Assembly (NCBI GenBank): GCA_017302355.1
Contig: JAFLDQ010000016.1
Location: forward strand, 1-34,256
Source of the DNA: Dechloromonas sp.
GTDB taxonomy: Bacteria; Pseudomonadota; Gammaproteobacteria; Burkholderiales; Rhodocyclaceae
Length of the DNA stretch: 34,256 nucleotides
Reading direction: 5' to 3'
Part shown: in pieces, positions 8,162 through 15,964 of the stretch
Layout: each line of letters begins with the position of its first letter
How positions within the stretch are numbered: position 1 is the first letter of the stretch
Program-made: the position numbers and the translations under genes
The notes under the pieces: generated by a model
The model's database searches: none
What the model was told of the DNA's origin: nothing
What the model saw: only the letters and a program-made list of their open reading frames with translations

Positions 8162-8736
8162 CTGGCCTCCGCCGGAAGGGTCGCCTGCCAGACTTTCCAT
8201 TCGGATGCCAGGTTCCAGTCCCGGTTGCCGATGGCCGAAATCTGGAAGGGGCGCGGCAACTGGTTGATGTCGAGTCGCATGCGCAGCGCGGCCAGGTAGC
8301 TTTCTCCGGGCTGGACAACGGGTTTCTCGGCCCGCCCGTCGATGACCAGCCAGCTGCGCAGGCGCGAGAGTACGCGCAACGCCTCCGACAGGGAATCGAA
8401 GGACTGATGAAGACCGCCGGTGGACAGGCGATACTGCCGCGTCAGCGCATGGAAGGACAGGCGATGAACCCTGTTGCGACTGACCAGTTTCTCATCCAGC
8501 CAGTACCAGCGCGGCCGTGTCAATTCGAATTCAGTCACGAAGTGAAGAACGACACCCCGGGTCACCGCTTCCTCGAGACGCTCGTTGAGTTCGAAACCAA
8601 AGTCCGCAGAGACGACGTAGCCATCCTCGTTCGCGGTGATCTGCGGATTGGCGATCTCGATATCGGCCGCCAGAACCAGCACCGGCAACATGGCCACAAC
8701 GACAGCGGCCAGCCAGATCCGCGATCGCTCAAGCAT
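8158..8736 (-). CDS. DUF4390 family exported protein
   Basis: This 192-aa protein has a classical signal peptide (MLERSRIWLAAVVVAMLPVLVLA, cleavage after the final Ala). The mature domain begins ADIEIANPQITANEDGYVVSADF and contains the family-typical RPRWYWLDE and ALRMRLDINQLPRPFQ segments. It is known as a conserved protein located between rsmB and ntrYX in Betaproteobacteria. Its biochemical role is unknown; location suggests a periplasmic accessory of the NtrY sensor, which is inference. The start at 8736 overlaps the rsmB end by 8 bp, and no good ribosome site precedes it, which fits translational coupling to rsmB. Its own stop overlaps the ntrY start. Confidence 0.85.
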   Translation of the reverse strand: MLERSRIWLAAVVVAMLPVLVLAADIEIANPQITANEDGYVVSADFGFELNERLEEAVTRGVVLHFVTEFELTRPRWYWLDEKLVSRNRVHRLSFHALTRQYRLSTGGLHQSFDSLSEALRVLSRLRSWLVIDGRAEKPVVQPGESYLAALRMRLDINQLPRPFQISAIGNRDWNLASEWKVWQATLPAEAR

Positions 8737-9988
8737 GTTTTTCGAGGAGGCAATAGTAAAAGCCATCATGGGCTGCTGCGGGCAGAATCTGTTCCTCGTG
8801 GGCGCGGCGGGCATCCGGATGGTTGGCGACAAAGCGATCGGCCTGTTCGCCGTTCTCCTCGGGGAAGACCGAGCAGGTCGCATAGAGAAGTTTACCCCCG
8901 CGCCGCACGACCCGCCACAGCGCTTCGAGGATATGCGACTGGGCCGCCGCGAAACTCTCGATGTCGGCCTCGCGGCGCAGCCACTTGGCGTCCGGGTTGC
9001 GGCGCACGACGCCGCTGGCGGTACAGGCGACATCGGCGAGAACCGCGTCGAAAGGACGGCCATCCCACCAGGTATCCAGTCGCCCACAGTCGGCGGCCTG
9101 AAGCGAGGCACGCAGGCCGAGCCGGGTGAGGTTCTCGGCGACGCGGCGGCAGCGCGAAGCCTTGACGTCGAGCGCCAGCAGGTCGAGATCGGCCCGCTCC
9201 AGCAGATGCGCCGTCTTGCCGCCTGGCGCGGCACAGGCGTCGAGGACGCGGCTTCCCGGCAAAGGGTCAAGCAACGCCGCCGCCTTCTGCGCCCCTGGAT
9301 CCTGGACCGAGACCAGACCGTCGGCGAAGCCCGGCAGCCGCTCGACCGGGAGCGGCCGGGCGAGCGCCAGTCCCGCTTCGCCGACCGGCGTCGCGACGAT
9401 CCCTTCTTCCGTCAGCCGTGCCAGATATTCCCCGCGCGTGCCGCGGCGGCGATTGACGCGCAACGCCATCGGCGGCGGGGAATTGCCGGCGGTAACGATG
9501 GCCTGCCAATCATCGGGCCAGGCATTCCGGAGACGCGTCAGCCACCAGCCGGGATGCTGCGCCTGCGCCACGGCATCGCTCGCCGCCGCCGCAAGCAATG
9601 CGCCCTGCCGCCGCAGGAAATTGCGCAGGACGCCATTGACCAGACCGCGAAAGCGGCCCCCGGCCAGTTCGCCGGCTGCCGCGACGGCCTGATCGACCAC
9701 CGTATGCGCGGCTTCCGGCCGGGTTTCGAGCCGATGGATCGCCGCCAGCAGCAGCGCCCGCACCTCCTCGGCGGGCAGCGGACTCGCCAGCAGGCGGCTC
9801 AGGAAGAAGTCGCCGCGCCCATAACAGCGCAGGCTGCCGTAGACCAGGTCCTGCACCGCCGGGCGCGCGGCGCGATCGACGCTCGCGAGAAGGCCGTCGG
9901 CGAGACTCTGCCCGGCGAAGACGGCGGCATCGATGCGGGCGGCTTGCACGAAGGCGAAGGCCAGGGAAGTGGCGGGAAGATCGGACAT
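8729..9988 (-). CDS. rsmB: 16S rRNA m5C967 methyltransferase RsmB
   Basis: This enzyme methylates cytosine 967 of 16S rRNA using S-adenosylmethionine. At 419 aa it is full length. An N-terminal NusB-like helical domain (about 1-140) is followed by a Rossmann methyltransferase domain. Motif I is DACAAPGGKTAHL, the motif VI region with the nucleophilic Cys is YATCSVFPEENG, and motif IV reads LADVACTASGVVRRNPDAKW. Most relatives have Pro before the motif IV Cys (DxPC), so the Ala here is unusual. The start at 9988 lies only 8 bases from a GATAAT -10 element, suggesting a leaderless or near-leaderless message. It heads the rsmB-DUF4390-ntrY-ntrX-trkA-trkH-hemE block. Confidence 0.95.
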   Translation of the reverse strand: MSDLPATSLAFAFVQAARIDAAVFAGQSLADGLLASVDRAARPAVQDLVYGSLRCYGRGDFFLSRLLASPLPAEEVRALLLAAIHRLETRPEAAHTVVDQAVAAAGELAGGRFRGLVNGVLRNFLRRQGALLAAAASDAVAQAQHPGWWLTRLRNAWPDDWQAIVTAGNSPPPMALRVNRRRGTRGEYLARLTEEGIVATPVGEAGLALARPLPVERLPGFADGLVSVQDPGAQKAAALLDPLPGSRVLDACAAPGGKTAHLLERADLDLLALDVKASRCRRVAENLTRLGLRASLQAADCGRLDTWWDGRPFDAVLADVACTASGVVRRNPDAKWLRREADIESFAAAQSHILEALWRVVRRGGKLLYATCSVFPEENGEQADRFVANHPDARRAHEEQILPAAAHDGFYYCLLEKHA

Positions 9989-9992
9989 GGGC

Positions 9993-10020
9993 CGCCATTA
10001 TCGCACGCGGCATAATGGCG
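9993..10020. promoter_or_regulatory. Symmetric divergent promoter between rsmB and the S1/P1 nuclease gene
   Basis: CGCCATTAT (9993-10001) and ATAATGGCG (10012-10020) form a perfect 9-bp inverted repeat. Each arm carries a -10-like hexamer: GATAAT on the minus strand (complement of 9997-10002), 8 bases before the rsmB ATG, and CATAAT on the plus strand (10011-10016), 6 bases before the nuclease ATG at 10023. Only 34 bp separate the two genes. The spacing predicts transcripts that start at or very near the start codons. Confidence 0.5.
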
Positions 10021-10022
10021 CA

Positions 10023-10910
10023 ATGCGTCCATACCTCATCGCCGTGCTTTTCCTGCTCGTTTCCCCCGTCGCCGGGGCATGGAACGCCGCCGGTCACCGG
10101 CTGGTGGCGGCCATCGCCTGGCAACAGATCTCGCCGGCCACCCGCGAATTCGTTGCGCAGGCTCTTGCCCGTCATCCCGATCACGAGCGCTGGGTCGCTA
10201 GGGCCCGTTCGGCCGACGCCGCGAAGGTCTTCGTCGAAGCCGCGACCTGGCCCGACGACATCCGCAACGATCCGCGCTTTCACGACGAGGGGGAAAATGC
10301 CCCGATACCGCCGCTTCCCGGCTTTCCCGACCGTGCTCGCCACAGGAACTGGCATTACGTCGATGTCGACGACCGGGGAAGGCCGGTACGGGGCGAGGCC
10401 GACCGCCAGATCGAGCGCCTCGCCCGCCTGTTGCGGTCGACCGCGAAAAGCGACGAAATTTCCCATGCCCTCCCCTGGCTGGTTCATCTGGTCGCCGACA
10501 TCCACCAGCCGCTGCACGTCGGTCGCGCCGACTACGAGGGCGGAACCGCCGTCGAGATCGAGAACCCGTTCAACAAGCGGCTCCCCTTTTCCAGCCTGCA
10601 CACCTACTGGGACGACCTGCCCGGGCCGCCCTGGCTGCGCGGTCAGCGGCTGCAAGACAAGGCGCGGCGCCTGGTCGCGGAATATCCCGTGCCGCGCCAG
10701 GGCAGCGTCGCCTTGTGGCGGGACGAAAGCCATCGCCTGCGGGCGTCGGCCTACCCGGACGCCGTCGGCAGCCTCCTGCCGATCGTCACCGAGGACTTCA
10801 ACCGGCGGGCGCACGCCATCGCCGAGCGGCGCATCGTCGATGCCGGCTACCGCCTCGGGCGTCTGCTCGAAATGAATCTGGGCGCTGGCGTTTCACGTGG
10901 AACGCAATAG
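10023..10910 (+). CDS. Exported S1/P1-type zinc nuclease
   Basis: This 295-aa secreted or periplasmic nuclease belongs to the S1/P1 family, which cleaves single-stranded nucleic acid at the phosphodiester using three zinc ions. The signal peptide (MRPYLIAVLFLLVSPVAGA) is cut to leave an N-terminal Trp (WNAAGHRLV), the family's characteristic zinc-binding first residue. Further ligand motifs follow in order: WPDDIRND, RNWHYVDVDD, LVHLVADIHQPLHVG and LHTYWDDLPG. All expected His/Asp ligands are visible. The ATG at 10023 gives the signal peptide directly, while an in-frame start at 9933 lies inside rsmB and is rejected. The last codons overlap a parS-like site. With speD, the gene interrupts the otherwise minus-strand block def-fmt-htpX / rsmB-ntrYX. 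Confidence 0.92.
   Translation: MRPYLIAVLFLLVSPVAGAWNAAGHRLVAAIAWQQISPATREFVAQALARHPDHERWVARARSADAAKVFVEAATWPDDIRNDPRFHDEGENAPIPPLPGFPDRARHRNWHYVDVDDRGRPVRGEADRQIERLARLLRSTAKSDEISHALPWLVHLVADIHQPLHVGRADYEGGTAVEIENPFNKRLPFSSLHTYWDDLPGPPWLRGQRLQDKARRLVAEYPVPRQGSVALWRDESHRLRASAYPDAVGSLLPIVTEDFNRRAHAIAERRIVDAGYRLGRLLEMNLGAGVSRGTQ
10889..10904. promoter_or_regulatory. parS-like ParB-binding site 1
   Basis: GTTTCACGTGGAAC at 10890-10903 differs from the chromosomal parS core GTTTCACGTGAAAC at one base. It lies within the last codons of the nuclease gene. It is the exact reverse complement of the site at 18529-18542. parS sites normally cluster near oriC and load ParB for chromosome segregation. 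Confidence 0.7.
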
Positions 10911-10913
10911 AAT
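10908..10913 (+). promoter_or_regulatory. -10 element of speD, leaderless spacing
   Basis: TAGAAT at 10908-10913 overlaps the nuclease stop codon. It ends 6 bases before the speD ATG at 10920, the same spacing as seen at two other starts in this window. No Shine-Dalgarno sequence fits in the gap. Confidence 0.35.
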
Positions 10914-10919
10914 TGCGGC

Positions 10920-11309
10920 ATGAATGGCCTGCACCTGATCGCCGACCTCTTCGACTGCCGCTGTCCGGCCGAGCTGCTGCTCGCCGCCCCGCGACTCGAA
11001 GCGTTCTGCGCAGCGGCATGCTCGAGAAACGGACTGACGGTGGTCGGCCGCCTCTTTCACGCCTTCCATGATGCGGCGGGCCACCCGGCCGGCGTCACCG
11101 GCGCCGTCGTGCTCGCCGAGTCGCACCTGGCGGTCCATACCTGGCCGGAAATCGGCGGCGTCACTCTCGACGTCTACGTCTGCAACTTCAGCGGCGACAA
11201 CAGCAGCCGCGCCCACGCGCTGTTCGCCGAAGTGATCGCGGCCTTTGCCCCGGGCCGGCTGACCACGCAAGAGGTCGCCCGCGGCTGCCTGCGGGCGCCG
11301 CCGCTCTAG
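10920..11309 (+). CDS. speD: S-adenosylmethionine decarboxylase proenzyme SpeD (class 1B type)
   Basis: This small pyruvoyl enzyme decarboxylates S-adenosylmethionine to supply the aminopropyl donor for spermidine synthesis. It is 129 aa, the usual size of the short bacterial/archaeal type that works as a self-cleaved dimer. The autocleavage motif [12 protein letters not shown] places the Glu-Ser cut at residues 67/68 with His69. The conserved catalytic Cys is Cys88 in DVYVCNF. No spermidine synthase (speE) lies nearby. Its stop codon overlaps the convergent htpX stop in a shared CTAG (11306-11309). The start ATG is fixed by the [10 protein letters not shown] beginning and the -10 element just upstream. 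Confidence 0.93.
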   Translation: MNGLHLIADLFDCRCPAELLLAAPRLEAFCAAACSRNGLTVVGRLFHAFHDAAGHPAGVTGAVVLAESHLAVHTWPEIGGVTLDVYVCNFSGDNSSRAHALFAEVIAAFAPGRLTTQEVARGCLRAPPL

Positions 11310-12151
11310 CGCGCCATCGCCCGCAGACGGGCAATCCGCTCCGCCGTCGGCGGGTGGGTCGAAAACAGGCCGCTGATCCCGCCGCCCGACAGCGGGTTGA
11401 GGATCATCATCTGCGCCGTTTCCGGATGCGCCTCGGCCGGCGCCATCGGAATGCGGCCCTCGGCGTACATCTGGATCTTGCCCAGCGCGTCGGCAAGGGC
11501 ATGCGGATCGCCGCTGACTTCCGCGCCGCCCCGGTCGGCTTCGTACTCGCGGGCGCGCGAGATCGCCATCTGGATCAGGCTGGCGGCCAGCGGCGCCAGC
11601 AGCGCCACGGCGATGCCCGCCAGCGGGTTGGCGGGCCGCCCGTCCTCGCCGCGCCCGCCAAAGAACATGGCGAAATTGGCGAGGGCGGAAATGGCCCCGG
11701 CCATGGTCGCCGCGACCGTCGAAATGAGGATGTCGCGATGCGCCACGTGCGCCAGCTCGTGTGCCATGACGCCGCGCAGTTCGCGCGCCGACAGCAGCAG
11801 CAGGATGCCGGTCGTCGCCGCAACCGCCGCATGTTGCGGATTGCGGCCGGTGGCGAAGGCATTCGGCTGATCCTCGTCGATCAGATACACCCGCGGCATC
11901 GGCAGCCCGGCCCGCTGCGCCAGCTCCCCCACCATTCCGTAAAACTGGGGCGCGCTCGTCGCGTCGACTTCCCTGGCGTTGTACATCTTCAACACCATCG
12001 TGTCCGAGAACCAGTAGGAGAAGACATTCATCGCCCCGCCGAAGACGAGCGCCAGCAGCATTCCCGATTCGCCGCCGATCATGCCGCCGACCACGCCGAA
12101 GAGCGCCATGATCGCCGCCATCAGCATGGCCGTCTTGACCCAGTTGAACAT
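11306..12151 (-). CDS. htpX: Membrane zinc metalloprotease HtpX
   Basis: This inner-membrane, M48-family protease degrades misfolded membrane proteins as part of envelope stress quality control. At 281 aa it matches the family. Two N-terminal helices ([20 protein letters not shown] and a second hydrophobic stretch at about 25-45) are followed by the zinc site HELAH in [13 protein letters not shown] and the third ligand Glu in [11 protein letters not shown]. Two further hydrophobic helices lie between them. The ATG at 12151 has a strong AAGGAGGT upstream, so the longer open frame to 12382 is rejected. It follows fmt with a 58-bp gap, forming def-fmt-htpX. The end overlaps the convergent speD stop codon. 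Confidence 0.95.
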   Translation of the reverse strand: MFNWVKTAMLMAAIMALFGVVGGMIGGESGMLLALVFGGAMNVFSYWFSDTMVLKMYNAREVDATSAPQFYGMVGELAQRAGLPMPRVYLIDEDQPNAFATGRNPQHAAVAATTGILLLLSARELRGVMAHELAHVAHRDILISTVAATMAGAISALANFAMFFGGRGEDGRPANPLAGIAVALLAPLAASLIQMAISRAREYEADRGGAEVSGDPHALADALGKIQMYAEGRIPMAPAEAHPETAQMMILNPLSGGGISGLFSTHPPTAERIARLRAMAR

Positions 12152-12209
12152 CGTCAAACCTCCTTGGAGCAGTCGTCTCAGCCAACAGATATTGGCGCCG
12201 CCGCCGAAT

Positions 12210-13133
12210 TCAAGCCGCCACGTCGAATCGGTCGCCCGCCTTGAGCGCATGTCCGGCGAGAAATTCGCGGACCGCCAGGCGCCTGCCTCCCGCCTTCTGC
12301 AACTCGCTGACCGCAAGGGCCCCTGCTCCGCAGGCGACGACGATGCCGTTGCGGTCGACGCGCAATATCCGCCCGATTTCACCCGAACCGTCAGCCGGCG
12401 CCGCCTGCCACAGCTTCACGGTCTCTCCGCCGAGCCGGGCCTGGGCGCCGGGAAACGGGTTGAAGGCGCGGACATGACGATCCAGCTCCTGCGCGCTTTT
12501 CGACCAGTCGACCAGCGCCTCAGCCTTGCCCAGCTTCGCCGCGTAGGTGACTCCCTCCGTGGCCTGCGCGGTCGCCGGCAAGGGCAGCCCGGCCAGCGCC
12601 TCGACCACCAGCCGCGCGCCGAGGCCGGCCAGACGGTCATGCAGCGTTCCGCTCGTGTCGCCAGACTCGATCGCGCAGACGCCCCGCAGAAGCACCGGCC
12701 CGGTATCGAGGCCCGCCTCCATCTGCATGATGCAGACACCGCTCTCGCGATCACCGGCGAGCAGCGCCCGCTGGATCGGCGCCGCCCCGCGCCAGCGCGG
12801 CAGCAGCGACGCATGGATGTTGATGCAGCCGAGGCGCGGGAGGTCGAGCACGGCCTGCGGCAGAAGGAGGCCGTAGGCGGCGACCACCATGGCCTCCGCC
12901 TGGACGGCGGCAATTCTCGCCTGCGCCGCCGCATCCTTCAATGTCAGCGGCTGGAACACCTCGATGCCACGCTCCACCGCCAGCCGCTTGACGGCCGAAG
13001 GCTGCAGGCTCATCCCCCGCCCCGCCGGCCGGTCGGGCTGGGTGAGGACGAGGCGCACCTCGTGCCCCGCCGCCACGATCGCCCGCAGCGCCAGCGCGGC
13101 AAGATCGGGGGTCCCGGCGAAGACCAGCCTCAT
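12210..13133 (-). CDS. fmt: Methionyl-tRNA formyltransferase Fmt
   Basis: This enzyme formylates initiator Met-tRNA using 10-formyltetrahydrofolate. It is 307 aa. The N-terminal formyltransferase fold begins [16 protein letters not shown]. The catalytic Asn-His-Asp region is seen in [20 protein letters not shown] and GLDTGPVLL. The C-terminal tRNA-binding barrel (about 205-307) begins with [15 protein letters not shown]. The start overlaps the def stop as ATGA, indicating translational coupling. The def-fmt pair is near-universal: Fmt adds the formyl group that Def later removes. Confidence 0.97.
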   Translation of the reverse strand: MRLVFAGTPDLAALALRAIVAAGHEVRLVLTQPDRPAGRGMSLQPSAVKRLAVERGIEVFQPLTLKDAAAQARIAAVQAEAMVVAAYGLLLPQAVLDLPRLGCINIHASLLPRWRGAAPIQRALLAGDRESGVCIMQMEAGLDTGPVLLRGVCAIESGDTSGTLHDRLAGLGARLVVEALAGLPLPATAQATEGVTYAAKLGKAEALVDWSKSAQELDRHVRAFNPFPGAQARLGGETVKLWQAAPADGSGEIGRILRVDRNGIVVACGAGALAVSELQKAGGRRLAVREFLAGHALKAGDRFDVAA

Positions 13134-13633
13134 GCGGTGACGCGGGCCTGCTTGGCGAGCTTGTTGCGGATGCGGGTCTGCTTCAACTGCGAGAGATGAT
13201 CGACGAAGACCGTGCCATTCAGGTGGTCCAGTTCATGCTGGATGCACACGGCGAGCAGCCCCTCGGCGACCAGCGTCCGATGCTGCCCCTCGCCGTCCTG
13301 AAAGTGCACGGTCACGCGCTCGGCGCGCCCGACCTTCTCATAGATCCCGGGCACCGACAGGCAGCCTTCCTCGCCCTCCTGCTGCCCCTCCACGTCACTG
13401 ATGCGCGGATTGACCAGGGCAAGCAGTTCGTTCCGGCCTTCCGAAACGTCGATCACGACGATCTGCTTGTGAATATCGACCTGCGTCGCCGCCAGGCCGA
13501 TGCCGGGCGCCTCGTACATGGTTTCAGCCATGTCTGCGATCAGACGCCGCACCGAATCGTCGATCTTGACCACCGGCGCCGCAACTTTCTTCAAGCGCGC
13601 ATCGGGAAAACGCAAAATGGGTAGTAGAGCCAT
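13130..13633 (-). CDS. def: Peptide deformylase Def
   Basis: This metalloenzyme removes the formyl group from nascent polypeptides. It is 167 aa from the ATG at 13633. The three conserved motifs are present: [17 protein letters not shown] and QHELDHLNG, with Cys and the two His residues as metal ligands. A GTG three codons upstream (13642) is possible, but the [11 protein letters not shown] start matches the family. It is the first gene of def-fmt-htpX and diverges from the LysM gene across a 142-bp spacer that must hold promoters for both; I could not assign them reliably. Confidence 0.97.
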   Translation of the reverse strand: MALLPILRFPDARLKKVAAPVVKIDDSVRRLIADMAETMYEAPGIGLAATQVDIHKQIVVIDVSEGRNELLALVNPRISDVEGQQEGEEGCLSVPGIYEKVGRAERVTVHFQDGEGQHRTLVAEGLLAVCIQHELDHLNGTVFVDHLSQLKQTRIRNKLAKQARVTA

Positions 13634-13775
13634 GGGAAACACCGAAAAAAGCTTGCTCGCTTAAGTTATTACGTGCAGAATCTCATGCGATTCCAGAGAT
13701 ATGGGACAGGTTCGCCTGACGTGGATCAGACCATGCAAGCTGCGCCGTGTTCCGTCGGCACGTGAGGTTACGACT

Positions 13776-14816
13776 ATGGTACGCATTATATCCGCGCTCA
13801 TCCTGGCCGTGACGGCCGTTTGCGCATCGGCCGCCGAGCCCGTGAAGCTCGTCGATAACCCTCCCGACCGCCACGTCGTCGTGCGCGGGGACACGCTATG
13901 GGGAATCTCCGGCAAATTTCTCAAGGAGCCGTGGCGCTGGCCCGAAGTGTGGAACATGAACCGCGAGGAAATCAGGAATCCGCACCTGATCTATCCCGGA
14001 CAGGTGGTCTATCTGGACCGCTCCGGCAAGACGCCGCGCCTGCGCCTCGGCAAGCCGGTCAAGTCGACCGGCGGCACCGTCAAACTCCAGCCGCAGATCT
14101 ATTCCGACCCGTCGCAGCAGGCGATCCCGAGCATCCCGCCGAACCAGATCGAACCCTTCCTGTCGCAGCCGCTGGTGGTCGAGCAGGGACAGCTCGACAG
14201 CGGGCCGCGCATCGTCGCCGGACCCGAATACCGCGGCATGATGGGCAATGGCGACCCGGCCTTCGCCACCGGGATCCCCGATGCCAGCGTGGTGCGCTGG
14301 AACGTGTACCGCCCCGGAAAGCCGCTGACCGATCCGGATACCGGCAGCGTCATCGGCCATGAAGCCTTCTTCCTCGGCAATGCCAACTTGGTGCAGCCTG
14401 GCGAGCCGGCGGTTCTCGAGATCACCGCGGCCAAGGAGGAGATCATGCGCGGCGACCGCCTGTTGCCGGCGCCGCCCGCCAATATCGTCTCCTATGTGCC
14501 GCATCGCCCCGATCATCCGGTTGCGGCGCGGGTCATGACGATCTATGGCGGCGTCAACGAAGGCGGCAAGGCGTCGATCGTCACCCTCAACCGCGGCAAG
14601 AACGACGGGCTCGAGATCGGCCATGTCCTGGCATTGTTCCGCAATCGCGTTTCCCTGGCGATCGACCAGGACACGATGCAACGGGTCGCACAACCGATTC
14701 CCGAAGAGCGCTATGCGCTGGTGTTCGTCTTCCGTGTCTTCAACGGGGTGTCCTACGCGCTCGTCCTCGAGTCGTCCAAGCCCGTGACCGTAGGGGACTT
14801 TGCACGGAATCCGTGA
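13776..14816 (+). CDS. LysM-domain exported protein
   Basis: This 346-aa protein has a signal peptide (MVRIISALILAVTAVCASA) followed directly by a LysM peptidoglycan-binding module (HVVVRGDTLWGISGKFLKEPWRWPEVWNMN...IYPGQVVYL, about residues 30-85). The remaining about 260 residues have no recognised catalytic motif; a segment near GGVNEGGKASIVTLNRGKNDGLEIGHVLALF resembles a small beta domain found in other LysM and secretion-associated proteins. It is conserved beside def/dprA in Betaproteobacteria. It probably acts in the periplasm on the cell wall; the role is unknown. The ATG at 13776 (GAGG upstream) gives the signal peptide, while an upstream in-frame ATG at 13701 does not. The stop overlaps the dprA GTG. 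Confidence 0.85.
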   Translation: MVRIISALILAVTAVCASAAEPVKLVDNPPDRHVVVRGDTLWGISGKFLKEPWRWPEVWNMNREEIRNPHLIYPGQVVYLDRSGKTPRLRLGKPVKSTGGTVKLQPQIYSDPSQQAIPSIPPNQIEPFLSQPLVVEQGQLDSGPRIVAGPEYRGMMGNGDPAFATGIPDASVVRWNVYRPGKPLTDPDTGSVIGHEAFFLGNANLVQPGEPAVLEITAAKEEIMRGDRLLPAPPANIVSYVPHRPDHPVAARVMTIYGGVNEGGKASIVTLNRGKNDGLEIGHVLALFRNRVSLAIDQDTMQRVAQPIPEERYALVFVFRVFNGVSYALVLESSKPVTVGDFARNP

Positions 14817-15889
14817 TCCACGACGAGGGATTGGCCGCCTGGTTGCGGCTGACCCTGATCCCCGGCATCGGCGGCGAGACGCAGCGCAAGCTTCTCGCCG
14901 CTTTCGGTTTACCCGAGGCCGTCTTCGCCGCCGGGCGCCTGGCGGCACGCGGCGTCATCGGCGACCGTGCCGACCTGCTCTTCGATTTTGATACTTCCGA
15001 GGCCGTCGACCGCAGCCTTGCCTGGGCCCGCCAGCCCGGCCAGCGCCTGCTGACCCTGGCCGACGCGGCCTATCCACCTCTGCTGCTGGAGACTCCCGAT
15101 CCACCGAGCATCCTCTATGTTCGTGGCAATTTCGGCCTGCTCCAGAAGCCGGGAATCGCCATCGTCGGCAGCCGCAACCCGACGCCGCAGGGCATGCAGA
15201 CCGCCGAGACCTTTGCCAGGGCGCTCGCTGTCAAGGGCCTTGGCATCGTCAGCGGCCTTGCCCTCGGTATCGACGCCGCCGCCCATCGCGGCGCGCTCGC
15301 CGCCGCTGGCGCGACCATCGCCGTCATCGGCACCGGCGCCGACCGCGTCTACCCGGCCCGCAACAAGGAACTCGCCCTGGCGATCGCCGGGCAAGGCGCC
15401 ATCGTGTCCGAATTCCCGCTCGGCACGCCCGCCATCGCCGCCAACTTTCCGCGCCGCAACCGCATCATCTCGGGTCTGTCCCGCGGGGTGCTGGTGGTCG
15501 AGGCGGCGCTGGAGAGCGGTTCCTTGATTACCGCCCGGCTCGCAGCCGAACAGGGGCGCGAGGTCTTCGCGATACCCGGGTCGATCCATTCCCCGGTCGC
15601 CCGCGGCTGTCACAGGCTGATCAAGCAGGGAGCCAAGCTGGTCGAGACGGCCCAGGACATTCTCGAGGAGCTCGGCAGCCATCCGGCAGATCCCGGCGCA
15701 TCCCCGGTCGCGGCGACGGCTGGCGACAGCGCCATCCTTGACGCACTCGGCTACGACCCGTGCGCGCTGGACGATCTGGTGGACCGTACCGGAATCAGCG
15801 CCGACCTGCTGCTTGGCGAACTGCTGACGCTGGAACTCGACGGCCGGATCGCCGCCCTTCCCGGCAACCGCTACCAGCGCCTCGTCTGA
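14813..15889 (+). CDS. dprA: DNA-processing protein DprA
   Basis: DprA loads RecA onto single-stranded DNA taken up during natural transformation and protects it. It is 358 aa. An N-terminal helical (SAM-like) region is followed by the Rossmann core with GIAIVGSRNPTPQGMQTAE, GLALGIDAAAHRGAL, GTGADRVYPARN, SEFPLGTPAIAANFPRRNRIISGLS and EAALESGSLITARLAAEQGREVFAIPGS. A C-terminal winged-helix (DML1-like) domain spans about 300-358. The start is GTG at 14813, overlapping the LysM stop (GTGA). No other competence genes are visible here, so competence itself is not shown. Many Betaproteobacteria carry smg (DUF494) immediately after dprA; it is absent here. Confidence 0.96.
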   Translation: MIHDEGLAAWLRLTLIPGIGGETQRKLLAAFGLPEAVFAAGRLAARGVIGDRADLLFDFDTSEAVDRSLAWARQPGQRLLTLADAAYPPLLLETPDPPSILYVRGNFGLLQKPGIAIVGSRNPTPQGMQTAETFARALAVKGLGIVSGLALGIDAAAHRGALAAAGATIAVIGTGADRVYPARNKELALAIAGQGAIVSEFPLGTPAIAANFPRRNRIISGLSRGVLVVEAALESGSLITARLAAEQGREVFAIPGSIHSPVARGCHRLIKQGAKLVETAQDILEELGSHPADPGASPVAATAGDSAILDALGYDPCALDDLVDRTGISADLLLGELLTLELDGRIAALPGNRYQRLV

Positions 15890-15964
15890 CCGCACGGACA
15901 GAGACGTCTTGCCAAGCCGCGCACTAGGCACTTATCATGCGCCGGCACCCAACAGGCCAAGTAC

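Noticed and set aside
11740..11765. CCACGTG core inside htpX (and another at about 2127 in trkH) as extra parS sites
   Set aside because: Only the central CACGTG matches; flanking arms lack the GTTNC...GNAAC symmetry.
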